Shown here in pieces: positions 39,330 to 51,559 of a DNA stretch of 64,000 nt. The stretch is taken from contig CM052360.1 in assembly GCA_028551475.1 (NCBI GenBank), positions 13,566,501 through 13,630,500 of the forward strand, read 5' to 3'. The DNA comes from Casuarina equisetifolia. Its lineage: Eukaryota; Streptophyta; Magnoliopsida; Fagales; Casuarinaceae. A model generated the notes under the pieces. It was not told where the DNA came from and did not search any database. It saw only the letters and a list, made by a program, of their open reading frames with translations. The position numbers and the translations under genes were made by a program. Within the stretch, counting starts at the first letter, position 1, and each line of letters opens with the position of its first letter.

Positions 39330-42177
39330 TTTGATCTGTCTATTTCCTCTGCAATTTCCCTAATGCTAGAGAAAAGTTAAGAGTAGACCCAAGAAATGAT
39401 CATGAGAAAACGGCTTTTAGGTATCAAACTTGAGATAAGCAATTGGTGGTCATACAGAACTGCATTGTCAGAAGAACTAACTAGTGGAGGAAAAATGGAT
39501 TAGATTTTGGTACCTTGGAAGCTTCTTGAATGACTTGAATTCAACAAGAACTTGCCCACACAGTCGTTACACGCTTTTTAATGTAGAAAAGATAAAGATA
39601 AAGATGGAATTGGGTGTGGCTAAAGATAGAAAGGGGATGTGCGTGAACTCCCAACTTAATAACTTCATGGGTAGTCGTTGTCTTTATGACCTTTTTTCAC
39701 GGGTGCGATCATAGACTCCATTAACCCTCCACCTACATTTGTCACTTCTGCTAATGCTTCAACCACGCCTAAAACCCATCATCAATGAGACCCCTCCATT
39801 AGCTTTTCTTGATGTCCGTTTCTCTTTTTGAGCTACGCATTGAATTATGAAAAGATGTTATCCTTGAAAATCTTTATGGTGGGTCCCCACGATGGGAGAC
39901 ATTCTCATGGTTGCAATCAGTTCTTTTCCAGTGGCCAGTGGGTCACCAAAACCACTTGATGTTGGATGGGATGCCATTTCGAATCAAGTATCATGATCTG
40001 GATGAGATTTTAGCTTAACATGTTGGGTGGTTGGCTCCATTTTTTGCATTTTTGAAGAACATCTCTAGGTGTCTAGGACAAGCTTCAGAGTTATTGCATT
40101 CTGCACTGCCATGTATCACAACTAATGTAACTTATTAGTTACTCAACCAAACAGCCCGCGTGACACCACCAGCTTAACTTTTCAAATTGCTTTTAAGTAA
40201 ATGGCATGCTAACCAACAGTCCAAAACTATGGATTAAAGGCAACTGCATAAAGGTGACAGGTAAAGGATTGTCTGTTCTTTTTCTGTTAATGTCTTTGGT
40301 TAGCTTGGAGGCCCCACAAAATTTGAATGATTTCTGTACTCGTCTTCAAGATTTATTTAAAAATATCGTTGTGCTTTTATATATTTGATAAGTAAAATTG
40401 AATTTAAAAATTAATTCATAAATTAAAAAATTTATATTTAAACAAAACCCAAATATCTTTTTTTTTAATAAATCATATTTTTCTAGGTTAAGACAATAAT
40501 TTTAACACTCTTTACACATTAAGAAAGTTTAAGATAACAGAATTTTGTTACACTTCAAAAGGATTGATTACAAGTTTAAAATAAATCTCATCTTGGATAC
40601 TAATATTTATAGAGTAAGAGAATAAATTTCTACGAAAACAAAGCTCAAAAATTCTGCCTCTTTAGAACAATCCGTACACGGCTTCGTCTTGTTTGATTTG
40701 TGATACAACAGTCGAGAGGTGTCATCACGAGAAGTTGACACGTGAAAGGAGCACGCTAGACATGCACAGTCCTCGTAAATGTCCATCGCCAAAAGAAGAC
40801 ACCTGTGAATGGCGGAAACAGTACGTGTGACTTGCATTCTGTAGGTGGATGATCCCCAGCGGCTGTCCCTGTTGGGAAGTCATGACCAAATGCTCCAAAG
40901 ACAAAATGCCTCGAAACAATTTCCACACTATTCTGGATCCAGACTTGCGACCCAAGCCCAAGAATTGCCTCCAATTGCTAAGCCGTCCTCAGCATCGTCG
41001 TGACTGAATAGAGGCCCAGCCCTTTGACCACGAGACTTGGTGAAATGGAGACGCACAGGATCTCCAATGGCCTTACGTAGAAACCAATAGTCATCCCCCA
41101 AATCTTTAAACACTTTATGATTGAAACAGTGCAAGTCTTCCATCATCAAGTAGGTAATAATAAGACAGGTTTATGCATTATATACGCGGAGTCCCCCAGT
41201 CCTATACTTAGCATGCATCCCCACCGGCACGTTGCTTAGCAACTCAACCGCTAAAACTTGGTCCAGGCCCCAACTGTTTTCAATTATCAAAGGTTTCAAG
41301 ACCTCCAAAAGCCAAGTCTCCAGAGTTTTTCTAATTCGATTGATCACAAATTCACTTTAAACCCTGTGTCCACCTCAGTGTTCATCTAAAATGAACTACA
41401 TAAATGCAGGTAGTTGCTTAGTGAAACTTATGGACATTCTAAACTTGTTTCTTTTTACAAAGAAAAGAAACTAGGCAAGTGAATCATCAAACGGCTTCAT
41501 TCTTGCAGGATGGCCTCGTTGATCGAACATGCTTATCAGTTGGTTGATCTCAAGCTCAATTTGCTAGGCTTAACCCAAAAGTGTTTATAGTCACCTAGTT
41601 GAGATCCTACTTGACCACGTAAACTCCGCTCTACGGAAGGAGAGAAAAAATAGAGCACGAGACCAAGGATACCTGTTTCCCCCAAAAAGTTCTCTCGAGG
41701 GCCTTTAGGGTTTCTTTTAGAGCAAAGAACAGCCATACATACATGACCAATACTTGGACAAGGAAGAGCCAAGATCAGAAAAGTCCGACAAAGAAAGTCT
41801 TTTGGATCACAGGTCAACGCAAAGTGAGCTACCAGACAAGCCCTGAGAATATACGAAGGATTTTCAACGGACAATAGGAAGAAAACAAAACCTAAAGCCA
41901 AACGGGCAAGGTTCTGTGCAAGAGAAGAAGAATAAGAAGACAAAGGGAAAATGACAAAAAGACAAACGTACAGAAGGTCCAAAATCAACACATAATAAGT
42001 AAGCTGAATAACAAGAGCTTGAAATCTCCATTTTAAGCAGTTCACAAATACATAACATGGTTTCAAACTATTTTCCAAAAGCCCTAACAGATCAAACTCC
42101 GTGGAGGATCACTGGCAACAAAAAGGCTTTTCTTCAGATGTCTTCGATCTAGAAACTACTTAGTATTTCCAAGAAGC
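39330..42177. other. Intergenic stretch between the small protein gene and the ERF gene
   Basis: No recognisable gene. A 180-codon minus frame at 41536-42078 lies just downstream of the ERF stop and overlaps its likely 3' untranslated region. It has hydrophobic stretches but no known domain and a second overlapping frame, so I do not call it a gene. 40380-40560 is very AT-rich. Confidence 0.4.
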
Positions 42178-43386
42178 TCAAGCATTCTGCACCCCAGCAA
42201 CAAAAGCATTCCAAATTTCAGGATACTGGAAGATGTCATCCAAAATGGCTTCCGGCCCGAACTGACAATCTATCACCGGCATCTCGCAACCAAAGGGCAC
42301 CGCTACTTGAGAGCCCAAGAGCTCGTTTTTGGCCCCGGGGAGATTCTCGAACTGCTGTTGAATCCCTTGGTAATCAAACGACAAACCAAAATGCTCGTTC
42401 TTTATCCCCCTTCTTAAAACACTCAAAGATTGAGTAACATACATATCAGAAATTGGTGGACGGTTGGTCTCCATGATGCAAGCTTCCGGCTTTGGAGGGT
42501 CAGATTTCTCGGACGTGGGCTTTGGACAATACCTATTAATGATCTCCTCCAACAAGCCTGAGTCTGAGGGGTCTTCGGGAAGGAACTCCGAATCATCAAC
42601 TCGTTGAGTGGTCATTCCAATTGAACCCCCGGAATTAAAGCTCTGGTGTTTGTCAGTGAGAGGAAGGGCCATGGACGAAGAACCCAAGAAAGAGTCGCAG
42701 ATATTAGAATTACTGAATGGATTCACCGCAGAACAACCAGGCAAGGCGACAGAAGGTGAAGAAGCACTGTTTATGTAAGGATAATGGTCGTGAATAACCC
42801 GAGGGGCTGACACCATCGATGGGTTCGAAGAACCTTTAAGCAAATCACGAAGTAGGAACATATTTAGAGAACCATTTCTAGAAGCTGCTGACCCAGCGAA
42901 ATGATCGCCAGCATGAGGGTTCTGGAAGGGAGACCAAGCTGAAGCGGGACCAAACTGACGAGTCACCGGAACCTTGTCGGACGGCAGAGCTTGTTTTGTT
43001 AAGTTGAAGGGAGGAAGTAGGTGATCGGTAGCTGAAGGAGGTGGCGACGCCGGGTAAACGAAGTTGGTCCGAGCCTTGAGTCCACGCATGGCTCTGGCGG
43101 CACAGTCATAGGCGCAGGCAGCTTCCTCGGCGGTGTCGAAGGTCCCGAGCCAGCGACGTTCCTTCGACTGCGGGTCTCTGATCTCTGCAGCATAGCGACC
43201 CCATGGCCTGCGGCGCACCCCGCGGTATCTCATTGTGCTGCCGGTTTCTCTCATGGACCTCTTGTTGGTTGAGGTAGCGGCAGCGGCAGCGGTGGTGCCT
43301 GCCATGTTGGTGCACTTGTTGTGGTCGTCAGCGATGGGCTCGGGGGTGTGACTCAACCCGTTAAGCCGCCTAAATGCTTCTTCCAT
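42178..43386 (-). CDS. DRNL: AP2/ERF transcription factor, DRN/DRNL (ESR) group
   Basis: Single exon, 402 residues from the ATG at 43384-43386 ([10 protein letters not shown]). The frame stays open upstream to another ATG at 43473 (431 residues), but the TATA box at 43492-43501 lies too close for that ATG to be in the mRNA. One AP2 domain (about residues 53-112) has [36 protein letters not shown] and [15 protein letters not shown], with the Ala and Asp of the ERF type. Known members bind GCC-like elements. The C-terminus ([19 protein letters not shown]) is acidic and hydrophobic and matches the ESR subgroup (DRN/ESR1, DRNL/ESR2), which controls cotyledon and lateral organ founder cells and shoot regeneration. 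Assignment to DRNL rather than DRN rests partly on neighbours. Confidence 0.92.
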   Translation of the reverse strand: MEEAFRRLNGLSHTPEPIADDHNKCTNMAGTTAAAAATSTNKRSMRETGSTMRYRGVRRRPWGRYAAEIRDPQSKERRWLGTFDTAEEAACAYDCAARAMRGLKARTNFVYPASPPPSATDHLLPPFNLTKQALPSDKVPVTRQFGPASAWSPFQNPHAGDHFAGSAASRNGSLNMFLLRDLLKGSSNPSMVSAPRVIHDHYPYINSASSPSVALPGCSAVNPFSNSNICDSFLGSSSMALPLTDKHQSFNSGGSIGMTTQRVDDSEFLPEDPSDSGLLEEIINRYCPKPTSEKSDPPKPEACIMETNRPPISDMYVTQSLSVLRRGIKNEHFGLSFDYQGIQQQFENLPGAKNELLGSQVAVPFGCEMPVIDCQFGPEAILDDIFQYPEIWNAFVAGVQNA

Positions 43387-43491
43387 TATCTGTTGCTGGA
43401 AGAGAGCTCTCGAGGAATCAGGCCGATAGCAGGCTGGTATCGGCTCGTGCAACGAGTGTGTTCGGGATGCCAACGCCTTGGCTCCTGCGAG

Positions 43492-43501
43492 TATATTTAT
43501 A
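43492..43501 (-). promoter_or_regulatory. TATA box of the ERF gene
   Basis: The minus strand reads TATAAATATA. Transcription would start about 30 bp downstream, near 43470. That is at or just past the first in-frame ATG (43471-43473) and favours the ATG at 43386, giving a leader of roughly 85 nt. Confidence 0.65.
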
Positions 43502-46500
43502 GTCGACGCGTAGGGGTTAGACGCCCCAATAGAAAAAGAGGATTGATTGATTGATTGATTTGTTCGTGCGTTTATTATACAACCTAAATTCGAATGTGCA
43601 AAGGGTGCTTGCTCTTAAATATTATAATGACAGAAATGGTTTCCAGCTGCAGTTTCTACGAAACATAGGAGTGGGTGGAAGAAAAAGTTAGGCGACTGTA
43701 ATTCATTTTCTTGATACAGTTTTCCTAGGAGTTTCTGGACATTTAGGAAGCAAGATTGATCAGTTATAAAAACATTTCAGATGACTGAACTCTAATTTTT
43801 GTTCTCCTTGCTCTCTGGTAAAGGGTTATTATGATCAGCTGTTATTTGAAACCTTTGAGAAATGGAAGGGCTTTGCCCGTGCCAGCTAAGAGCTCCATTG
43901 GAGAGTTAATGCCTTCGGCTATTTCCGAGGGAGTGAAAGAAGTGAAAATAGGAGGGAAAAGGAGTTGTCGTTTTGGGTTGTAAGAATATGATTGATGGGG
44001 GGATTGAAGATTTTAATAAAATTGTTGTCTGTTTCGACGTCCTTGGAGGAAAGTAATAAAAAAATTAAGCGATTTCTGCATACGGGTTCTCATCAATTCG
44101 TCTCCATCGAAAATGCAATAAAAGAGTTGGACTTCCGGGCAAGAAGATGAGCGTTGCTCCCTGGTTTTTTAAAATTTTTCTGGGAAGTTGAGAAGAACCG
44201 TTTCTGATCCCTGTGATTATCATTCTGAATGATTACACTGGCGGCGCTCAGAATTTGTTCCTCCCAGTTTTGTTTTTGTTAACATACTTGCCTTCTTTAA
44301 ATCGGTTTATGGATCACGCTTTTGCATCTTTTGTGCATGATTATGGGTCGGCAAATGTTGGGGTTTGAAAACCGAAGATTTATGAGTCACATGGACCTGT
44401 CGACGTAGGCGTCCACTAGGGTCTCAAAGGAATAGCGCTAGGTTCTGTTGGTAGCTACATGGAGAAGAAAGTTGCTCGGGGGATGTCCGATGAGTCAGAA
44501 AAAGGAGAGCAGACGTCGGAAATTCAGAGGTCCCTTCCATCGTCTTCCCTTCCTAGCTCGTTTCCTAAACCTTTTTTTCGCTTACGACTATATCCAATTC
44601 TATGTTCTTTCTGAGCCCCCCCGATGCAACAGAAAAGATCGCTTTTTCTTTTTTCCCCCAAGCAGAGGACGAAGATTGAGCTTCTGTGATCTTAAATAAT
44701 CATGATAATCACGTTCTTCAACCCAATTTTAAGCAACAGACTCTTAGCCGCATTACTCAAGAAAATAAAAGCAGCGGCTTCCGCATAATGTCGGTCTGCC
44801 GGCCCCAGAGGTCAATTGAATGAAACTCCATACATATGAGATTCAAATTTTGGACGATCGATTGGGAGTTATAATGAATAGGCATTTACTTCCGAAACAA
44901 CATAGCTACTAATGCAAATAAATCCACGACGACCAACTGTAAAAAATTTAAAGTTCCCATAATGAAGACCAAATATTTAAGTTTCATAATGTTGATAAGC
45001 TTTCTTGATATGTTGAATACAACACCATCTTTAATCTATGAATTAAGAGATTAGGATAACACTTACTCTTAATTAAATTAACTACTTATTGACTTGTAGT
45101 CTCTTTTATACACTTGAAAGAGAACAAAAACAAAATAAGCACTAACAACAAACCTAAAAGTGAAAATATACCCGACTACAAGTTTTCTAGTTTCAAAGCT
45201 TCTAACCCTTTATATTACAAACTTGTTAGAATATCAAACCTAATGATTTTCTTGAAACCAATCACAGTATTGTTATCACAAACAAATTTCTTTTTTTTTT
45301 TTTTCTTTTTGGTTCTAAGACATAGTTATGATATTACTTAGAACGACATAACTGAGCCGACCAGTTCCGGGACCTTTAGAAGCGTTAAAATCTTGTTTTT
45401 CCTTTACTACTCCTTTGGAGATAAAGTGAATATTATTATATATTTATCTTCGTCCCTGTTTTCCTCCAATTCAAGTACTGTAGTGGAATCTATTTATCAC
45501 ATATTTATGTTTCTGTGTCCATGGCTATCATATCAAAGATACGGATTTCAGAAGATTAAATATATGTTGACTATCATCTCGTGCAGACTAATATACTTTT
45601 CCGTAAGACTAGTTGCTACCTGCTTTTATTCCCGTAACTTCATGGAAGCAGCGATTAAACAACCCGCAGTACCTGTCATGTATGGAGATCTGACCCAAAT
45701 TGAATTTGATTAACAGAGAGAGAGAGAGAGAGAAGGCAAATGACGGTCGGGGGGGAGGGGGGGGGGGGTCGGCGGGGGTCGGTTTTGAGACTAGAGACGG
45801 GCGGAGACGTCAAGCAGAAAAAGAGGAAATATCAGATTTTAATGACAAGAGGAGATCCTGTCAGAACAGATAGATTCAATGAAGAAACCAGCTTTTCACA
45901 TAAAAAAATATTAGGGAGAGAGGGAATGTCTTTTTTAAGGCTCCTTGGAAATAGCTCTTCGGTCCTCAGAATGCTTTAGAATCACAGTCGCAATGTTGGA
46001 CTTTACAAGATCATTCTTACGCCCTTACGCTTTAGACACAGAACGGCCATCTGCCTCCCCGGAGAGGGTGTTCAGATTTTGTACGAGTGATTTCGTACAT
46101 AGACGAGGAGGCATGGTTGAGCTGCGAGTTCAAACAGCCATTGTTTTAAAGGAAAAATAAATTTCCCGGAGCATAACTTGGGTAGCATGATGTACGTTTC
46201 TGGAAGTAATGGTTCCCTGCTGAGCGTCCCGATGTTCCACCAAAGCATAGCAGAGATTATGACGAGATGGAAAGGTCATCAGTGGCATGCTGGATCTCCT
46301 TTTGGCTCTCTCATGCTTCCATGAGAAATGCAGACCGTCCAAACAAGATTCACTTCCTTTGTACGAAAAGCCAGTCCCGGTTCACTTCCTTTCTCTCAAG
46401 AATCATGATTCGGCTCTCACATATTATATTAATTCATGATGAATTCATAGCCGTCATCCTCTCAAAGAAATGAAAGTTGTTCTTGTTAAAGGATTCTATT

Positions 46501-47122
46501 TTTTTTCAAAATCGAGCTATAAAATAAAAACACTAAACATTTATAATATAAAACACGTACCAAATCTTATCATGTCTCCTCAAATTAAATATGAAAAGAA
46601 ATTCATAAATTCAATTTACAAGCGAGTTAATGTTTTATTTTAAATTTAAATACTTGCTTTCTTTTTTAAATCTAGTTTATAAAATAAAATATTATTTTAT
46701 CTTAAAAATATAACACATTAATATATTAATCATATAAACAAACATGATTTTAACATTCTTTGCTCAAGGAAAAATGTGGCTAATATAACTCTCAGGTTAG
46801 GAAAACCCCTAAGTATACATGCCAGGAGACTATTGTCAAGAGAGAAAGGTAAGTTTTATAGGACGACATGTGTAAATGAAAAAGACGATGCTATGGGAGT
46901 AGCGTTAGTTGCCCTCAGTATTTTTGCAGGTCGCCTATGGTATAAAATGATGATGACTCCAATACCTCCAATTCAGAACCTATTTTTTTGGTAGCATCAT
47001 GATAAAAGAGTTGCATTATAGAATGAAATTTTATGATCTACATGAAAACCGCATAGTAATTATTAGACTCTTACTACTTTCGTCAGAGGTTTAGGTTCAA
47101 GAAGCTTTTGCTATGATCTACC
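43502..47122. other. Promoter region of the ERF gene and intergenic DNA
   Basis: 43541-43560 contains a (GATT)n run close to the ERF promoter. 44448-44699, 45393-45713 and 45740-46470 hold short frames on both strands without recognisable domains. 45715-45770 is an (AG)n tract followed by a G-rich block (separate entry). 46500-46760 is nearly pure A/T. No gene is recognised. Confidence 0.45.
45715..45782 (+). repeat. (AG)n tract next to a G-rich run
   Basis: About nine AG units (45715-45732), then, after a short spacer, two uninterrupted G runs separated by one A (45749-45768), followed by GGCGGGGGTCGG. The G-rich part has enough runs of three or more G to fold into a G-quadruplex. Confidence 0.8.
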
Positions 47123-47796
47123 TGTTGGGTTGGTCCAGTCCATATTCGAAGACTTATTATTGGGTCTAATTAGGGTAATGTGGCCCTAAGGTTTAAAAGA
47201 AAAAATATATGATTTTTTCTTTAGGAGAAGAGGTGAGTGGCCGTCAAAAAGAAAAGAGGGAGAGAAAAGAAAATAGCAGAATTTCGCAGGAATTAGAGAC
47301 CCTGCGCAACAGTTGATTAAACGTATGATCAAAGTCGATCCGTGGTCTGATTGAGTTGATTTTTTGTCAGCAGGTTCAGGATTGGGTGTTCTTCATTGTG
47401 ATCGATTGGATAATCATTTGGAGCTCTTGAAGTTAGCAGATCTTTGTAAAAAATCTAAGCGATTTTTCTCCAACTTTTCTTGGTTAAGTTGTTGTTTACA
47501 ACTTGTTCTTCACTATTTATTGATGAATCAGTAAATCTTAGTCCTGTTGCTATTGTTAAGGACTTGATTGGGTTGTAATCTAACGATTTATATAGTGGAG
47601 ATTTGGGTGGACTCCATGATTAGTCCCGTGGTTTTTTTATCCTTCACATTGGAGGGGTTTTTTCACGTAGAAATTTTTTTGTGTTGAATGTGATATTTGC
47701 TTATTCTACTTGTGATTCAAATACATCATTGGTGTTTTAGTATTTCCTCACAGGTTCAATCAAAGTGGCAAATGTTATACGTCATTTTTCCCATCA
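47123..47796 (+). repeat. 5' LTR of the Tork-like Copia
   Basis: 674 bp, starts TGTTGGGTTGG and ends CCCATCA. A TATATG-like box lies near 47204. It matches the 3' LTR over its full length apart from a 15-bp gap near 47520. Confidence 0.93.
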
Positions 47797-47799
47797 GAG

Positions 47800-47811
47800 T
47801 GGTATCAAAGC
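47800..47811 (+). other. Primer binding site of the Tork-like Copia
   Basis: TGGTATCAAAGC three bases after the LTR end. One base differs from the usual TGGTATCAGAGC complement of initiator Met tRNA. Confidence 0.85.
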
Positions 47812-47849
47812 TTAGGTTGTAGTTGTTTTATTTTTGATTTGATTGAACG

Positions 47850-50800
47850 ATGGAACTAAGTACTAACAGGATGATTAGTTTGAATGGAAGAAACTATCAT
47901 GTTTGGAAGGGTAAGATGGAAGATTTGCTTTATATAAAACATTGGCACTTACCGGTGTTTAGTGAAACTAGACCAGATAACACGAGTGAAGCCGATTGGA
48001 CTCTTGAGCATAAAATTGTATACAGGTTCATTCGACAATTTGTAGATGAGAATGTTTTGAATCACATTAGTAAAGAAACAAATGCTCAGACTCTATGGAA
48101 CAAACTTGAATTCCTGTATGCTCGAAAGACTGGAAATAATAAGATGTATTTGATAAAGCAACTTATTAGCTTGAAATACAAAGATGAGCAATCTATATCT
48201 GATCATTTGAATGAGTTTCAGGGAATGTTAGATCAACTTTCAGGTATGAATATGAAGTTTGAAGATGAAGTACAAGGACTTTAGTTACTTGGTACTTTAC
48301 CAGAATCTTAGGAAACATTTCGTATGTCAGTGAGTAATTCTGCTCCCGATAGTATTGTCACTATGGATTTTGTCAAGCCTAGTATTTTGAATGAAAAGAT
48401 GAAAAGAAAGAGTCAGGGTTCTTTGTCTCATTCTGAAGCTTTGGTTGTTGAAAATAGGGGGAGAAGTCATAGTAGAGGTCCGAGAAGTTATAACAAAAGT
48501 CAAAGTAAGTCTAGATCATGGCATAAAAATGTAAAGTGCCATCATTGTGGCAAGATGGGTCATATCAAGAAAAATTACTTCCAGCTGAAAAATGAAAAGA
48601 AGAATGGTAAAGGTAGAAATGAGAAGAAGAAAGTTAATGAAAGTGAGGAGAAAAAGGACAACAATGATGATGATTGAGTTGCAGCAGCTACTAATGAACT
48701 TGTTATTGTGTGCTATGATGATAATGTGAATTTTGCAAGTAATGAGACAAGTTGGGTAATTGATAGTAGTGCTTCTCTTCATATTACTTCCAAGAGGGAG
48801 TTCTTTACTTCTTATACTCTGAAAACTTTGGCACATTGAAGGTAGGTAATGATTATTTGGCTAAAGTTACAGCTATGGGAGATGTATGCTTGGAGACTCG
48901 TAATAGATCCAAGTTGGTTCTCAAGAATGTTAGACATGTACTAAAAATTCGTTTGAATTTAATTTCTACCAGACAACTTGATGATGAAGGTTTTTACAAT
49001 ATCTTCAATAATGGGCAATGGAAGCTTACTAAGGGTTCATTAGTTATGGCTAGAGGTAAGAAAGAGTCTTCTTTGTATTTATTTCAGGCCAAGATTTTCA
49101 AGAACATTTGTAATGTAGTGGAAGATGGGAATACAAGTGCTTTATGGCACAAAAGGTTAAGTCACATGAGTGAGAAGGGCATGAATGTGTTGGCAAAGAA
49201 GAACTTGTTATTTGGGATTAATAGTGCAAAACTTGAGAAGTGTGCACATTGTTTAGCTAGAAAACAAAAAAGAGTTTCATTCTACAGTCACCCTCCTTAA
49301 AGAAAATTAGATTTCTTAGAGTTAGTACACTCAGATGTTTGTGGCCCAGTTAACCCTGAGGACGCTTGGTGGAGCATCCTACTTTGTGACCTTTATTGAT
49401 GACTACTCAAGAAAGGTTTGGGTTTATGTTTTGATGTCAAAAGATCAAGTGCTAGATGTGTTCAAGCAGTTTCAAGTTTCAGTAGAGCGGCAAACTGGAA
49501 AGAAGTTGAAATGTATTCGATCAGACAATGGTGGTGAGTACATTGGACCATTTGATGAGTATTGTAGGCAACATGGTATTTGACATCAAAAGATACCTCC
49601 AAAAACACCTCAATTGAATGGTATAGCGGAAAGAATGAACAGGACATTGGTTGAGAGAGTTAGATGCATAATTTCAAATGCTAACCTGCCAAAGACATTT
49701 TGGGATGAGACATTACTTACAGCAGCTTATGTCATCAATCTATCTCCAACTGTTACTTTAGATGGTGATGTGCCAGATAGAGTTTGGTTTGGTAAGGATG
49801 TTTCCTATAACTATCTAAGAGTATTTGGTTGTAAAGTATTTGTTCATATTCCAAAGGATGAGAGGTTTAAGTTAGATGTCAAGTCACGAGAATGTATATT
49901 TCTTGGTTATGGTTATGATAAATTTGGTTACAGGTGTTATGATCCAGCTGTGAAGAAAATTGTGAGGAGTCATGATGTTGTATTTTTTAAAAATCAAAAT
50001 ATGATAGATATTGGCCAAAGTGAGAAAAATATGTCAGAAGGCTCTAAGATTGGTATTGATATTGATCTAATTCCTTCAAATGATTTACAGCGACAGTTGC
50101 CAGAACAAGTTGAAAGTGATATTCAGCATGATGTTCAGGATCAGGTTCAGAATGACCAATAAGGTGCAGATAATAGTGACACTCAGATAGATAATGTTGT
50201 TGATGTTCAGCAGAATCCATCTTCAGTTCCACCATTGAGAAGGTCTACTAGAGATCGTCATCCATCATCTGGATACTCTATTGAGGAGTATGTATTGTTG
50301 ACTGATGCAGGTGAGCCTGAGAGCTTTGAAGAAGCAGTAGAGGATGTGGATAAGAAAAAATAGGTTGATGCAATGCAAGATGAGTTGAAATCTTTGCATG
50401 ATAATCAAACATTTGAGTTAGTGACATTGCCTAAGGGCAAGAAAGCTTTGAAGAATCGTTGGAGCAAGCCTACAAGAAGACAAAATTCTGATCATTGTGT
50501 GTTTGTGCAGAAGTTCTCAAATGATAACTTTATCATTTTACTGTTTTATGTAGATGATTTGCTTATAGTTGGTAAAAATGCTGCAAGAATTGAAAAGTTG
50601 AAACAAGAGTTAAGTAAGTCATTTTCAATGAAAGACTTAGGCTCAGTGAAACAAATTCTTGGTATGAGAGTTAGTCGTGATAGAAAAGCCAAGAAGTTAT
50701 GGTTGTCTCAAGACGAGTACATCAAGAAAGTGCTTCAAAGGTTTTGTATGGATAAAGCTAAAGTGGTGAGCACGCCTCTTGCTACACACTTTAAACTTAG

Positions 50801-51512
50801 TAAGAAATAATGTCCTACAAATGAGGAAGACAGAAAAGATATGGAAAGAGTTCCTTATGCGTCGGTTGTTGGTTGTTTAATGTATGCAATGATTTGTACA
50901 AGGCCAGATATAACTCATGCAGTTGGAGTAGTTAGTAGATTTACTTCTAATCTTGGAAAAGAACATTGGAATGCAGTGAAGTGGATTCTAAGGTATCTTT
51001 AAGGTACTTCTAGTTTGAAACTTTCATTTGGGAGTGATAAGCCTATTCTTGTGAGATATACAGATTCTGATATGGTAGGGGATATTGATAATAGAAGATC
51101 TACTTCAGGCTACTTGATTAAGTTTTCAGGGGGAGCTATGGCATGGCAATCAAGATTACAAAAATGTATTGCTCTATCTACAACAGAAGCAGAATTTATT
51201 GTAGCAACGAAAACATGTAAAGAATTGCTTTAGATGAAAGAATTCATAAAAGAACTTGGTTTTGTGCAAGAAAAGTATGTGTTATTTTGTGATAGTCAAA
51301 GTACTATACGTCTTGCTAAGAACTTTACTTTTCATCAAAGGTCAGAGCATATTGATGTAAGGTATCATTGGATACGAGATATCATGGAAACCAAAGAGGT
51401 TGCACTTGAAAAGGTACATACTGAGGATAATAGTTCTGATATGATGACAAAGGCTTTATGGCGAGAAAAGTTTGAGTTTTGTCGGCATGAGGCTGGTTTG
51501 GATTGTGCTTGA
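47850..51512 (+). pseudogene. Tork-like Copia gag-pol polyprotein, broken
   Basis: Gag opens MELSTNRMISLNGRNYHVWK with a UBN2 body. The zinc knuckle reads CHHCGKMGHIKKNY, its last Cys replaced by Tyr. The protease motif is VIDSSAS, with Gly of DSG lost. Gag-preintegrase (LWHKRLSHM, CAHCLARKQ) and integrase (HSDVCGPV, CIRSDNGGEY, NGIAERMNR) follow. RT keeps FYVDDLLIVG but lacks about 130 residues between LKNRW (50460) and the segment before DHCVF. RNase H has YTDSD and STTEAEF. In-frame stops are at 48282, 48309, 48675, 49581, 50160, 50361, 50808, 51000 and 51231, with 49298 in the shifted part. Frame is the same throughout except for two compensating shifts near 48830 and 49340. Confidence 0.93.
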
Positions 51513-51542
51513 GAAATGGACATATGGAATCTCCCTCATTTA

Positions 51543-51559
51543 GGTTGGAGGGGGAGAAT
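51543..51559 (+). other. Polypurine tract of the Tork-like Copia
   Basis: GGTTGGAGGGGGAGAAT directly before the 3' LTR start, the expected primer for plus-strand synthesis. Confidence 0.85.

Noticed and set aside
41536..42078. 180-codon open frame on the minus strand just downstream of the ERF gene
   Set aside because: No recognisable domain, overlaps another open frame and the likely 3' untranslated region of the ERF gene; hydrophobic content looks like the chance result of T-rich sequence.
43321..43554. Plus-strand frame over the ERF promoter and N-terminus
   Set aside because: Antisense shadow of the GC-rich ERF coding start; no domain.
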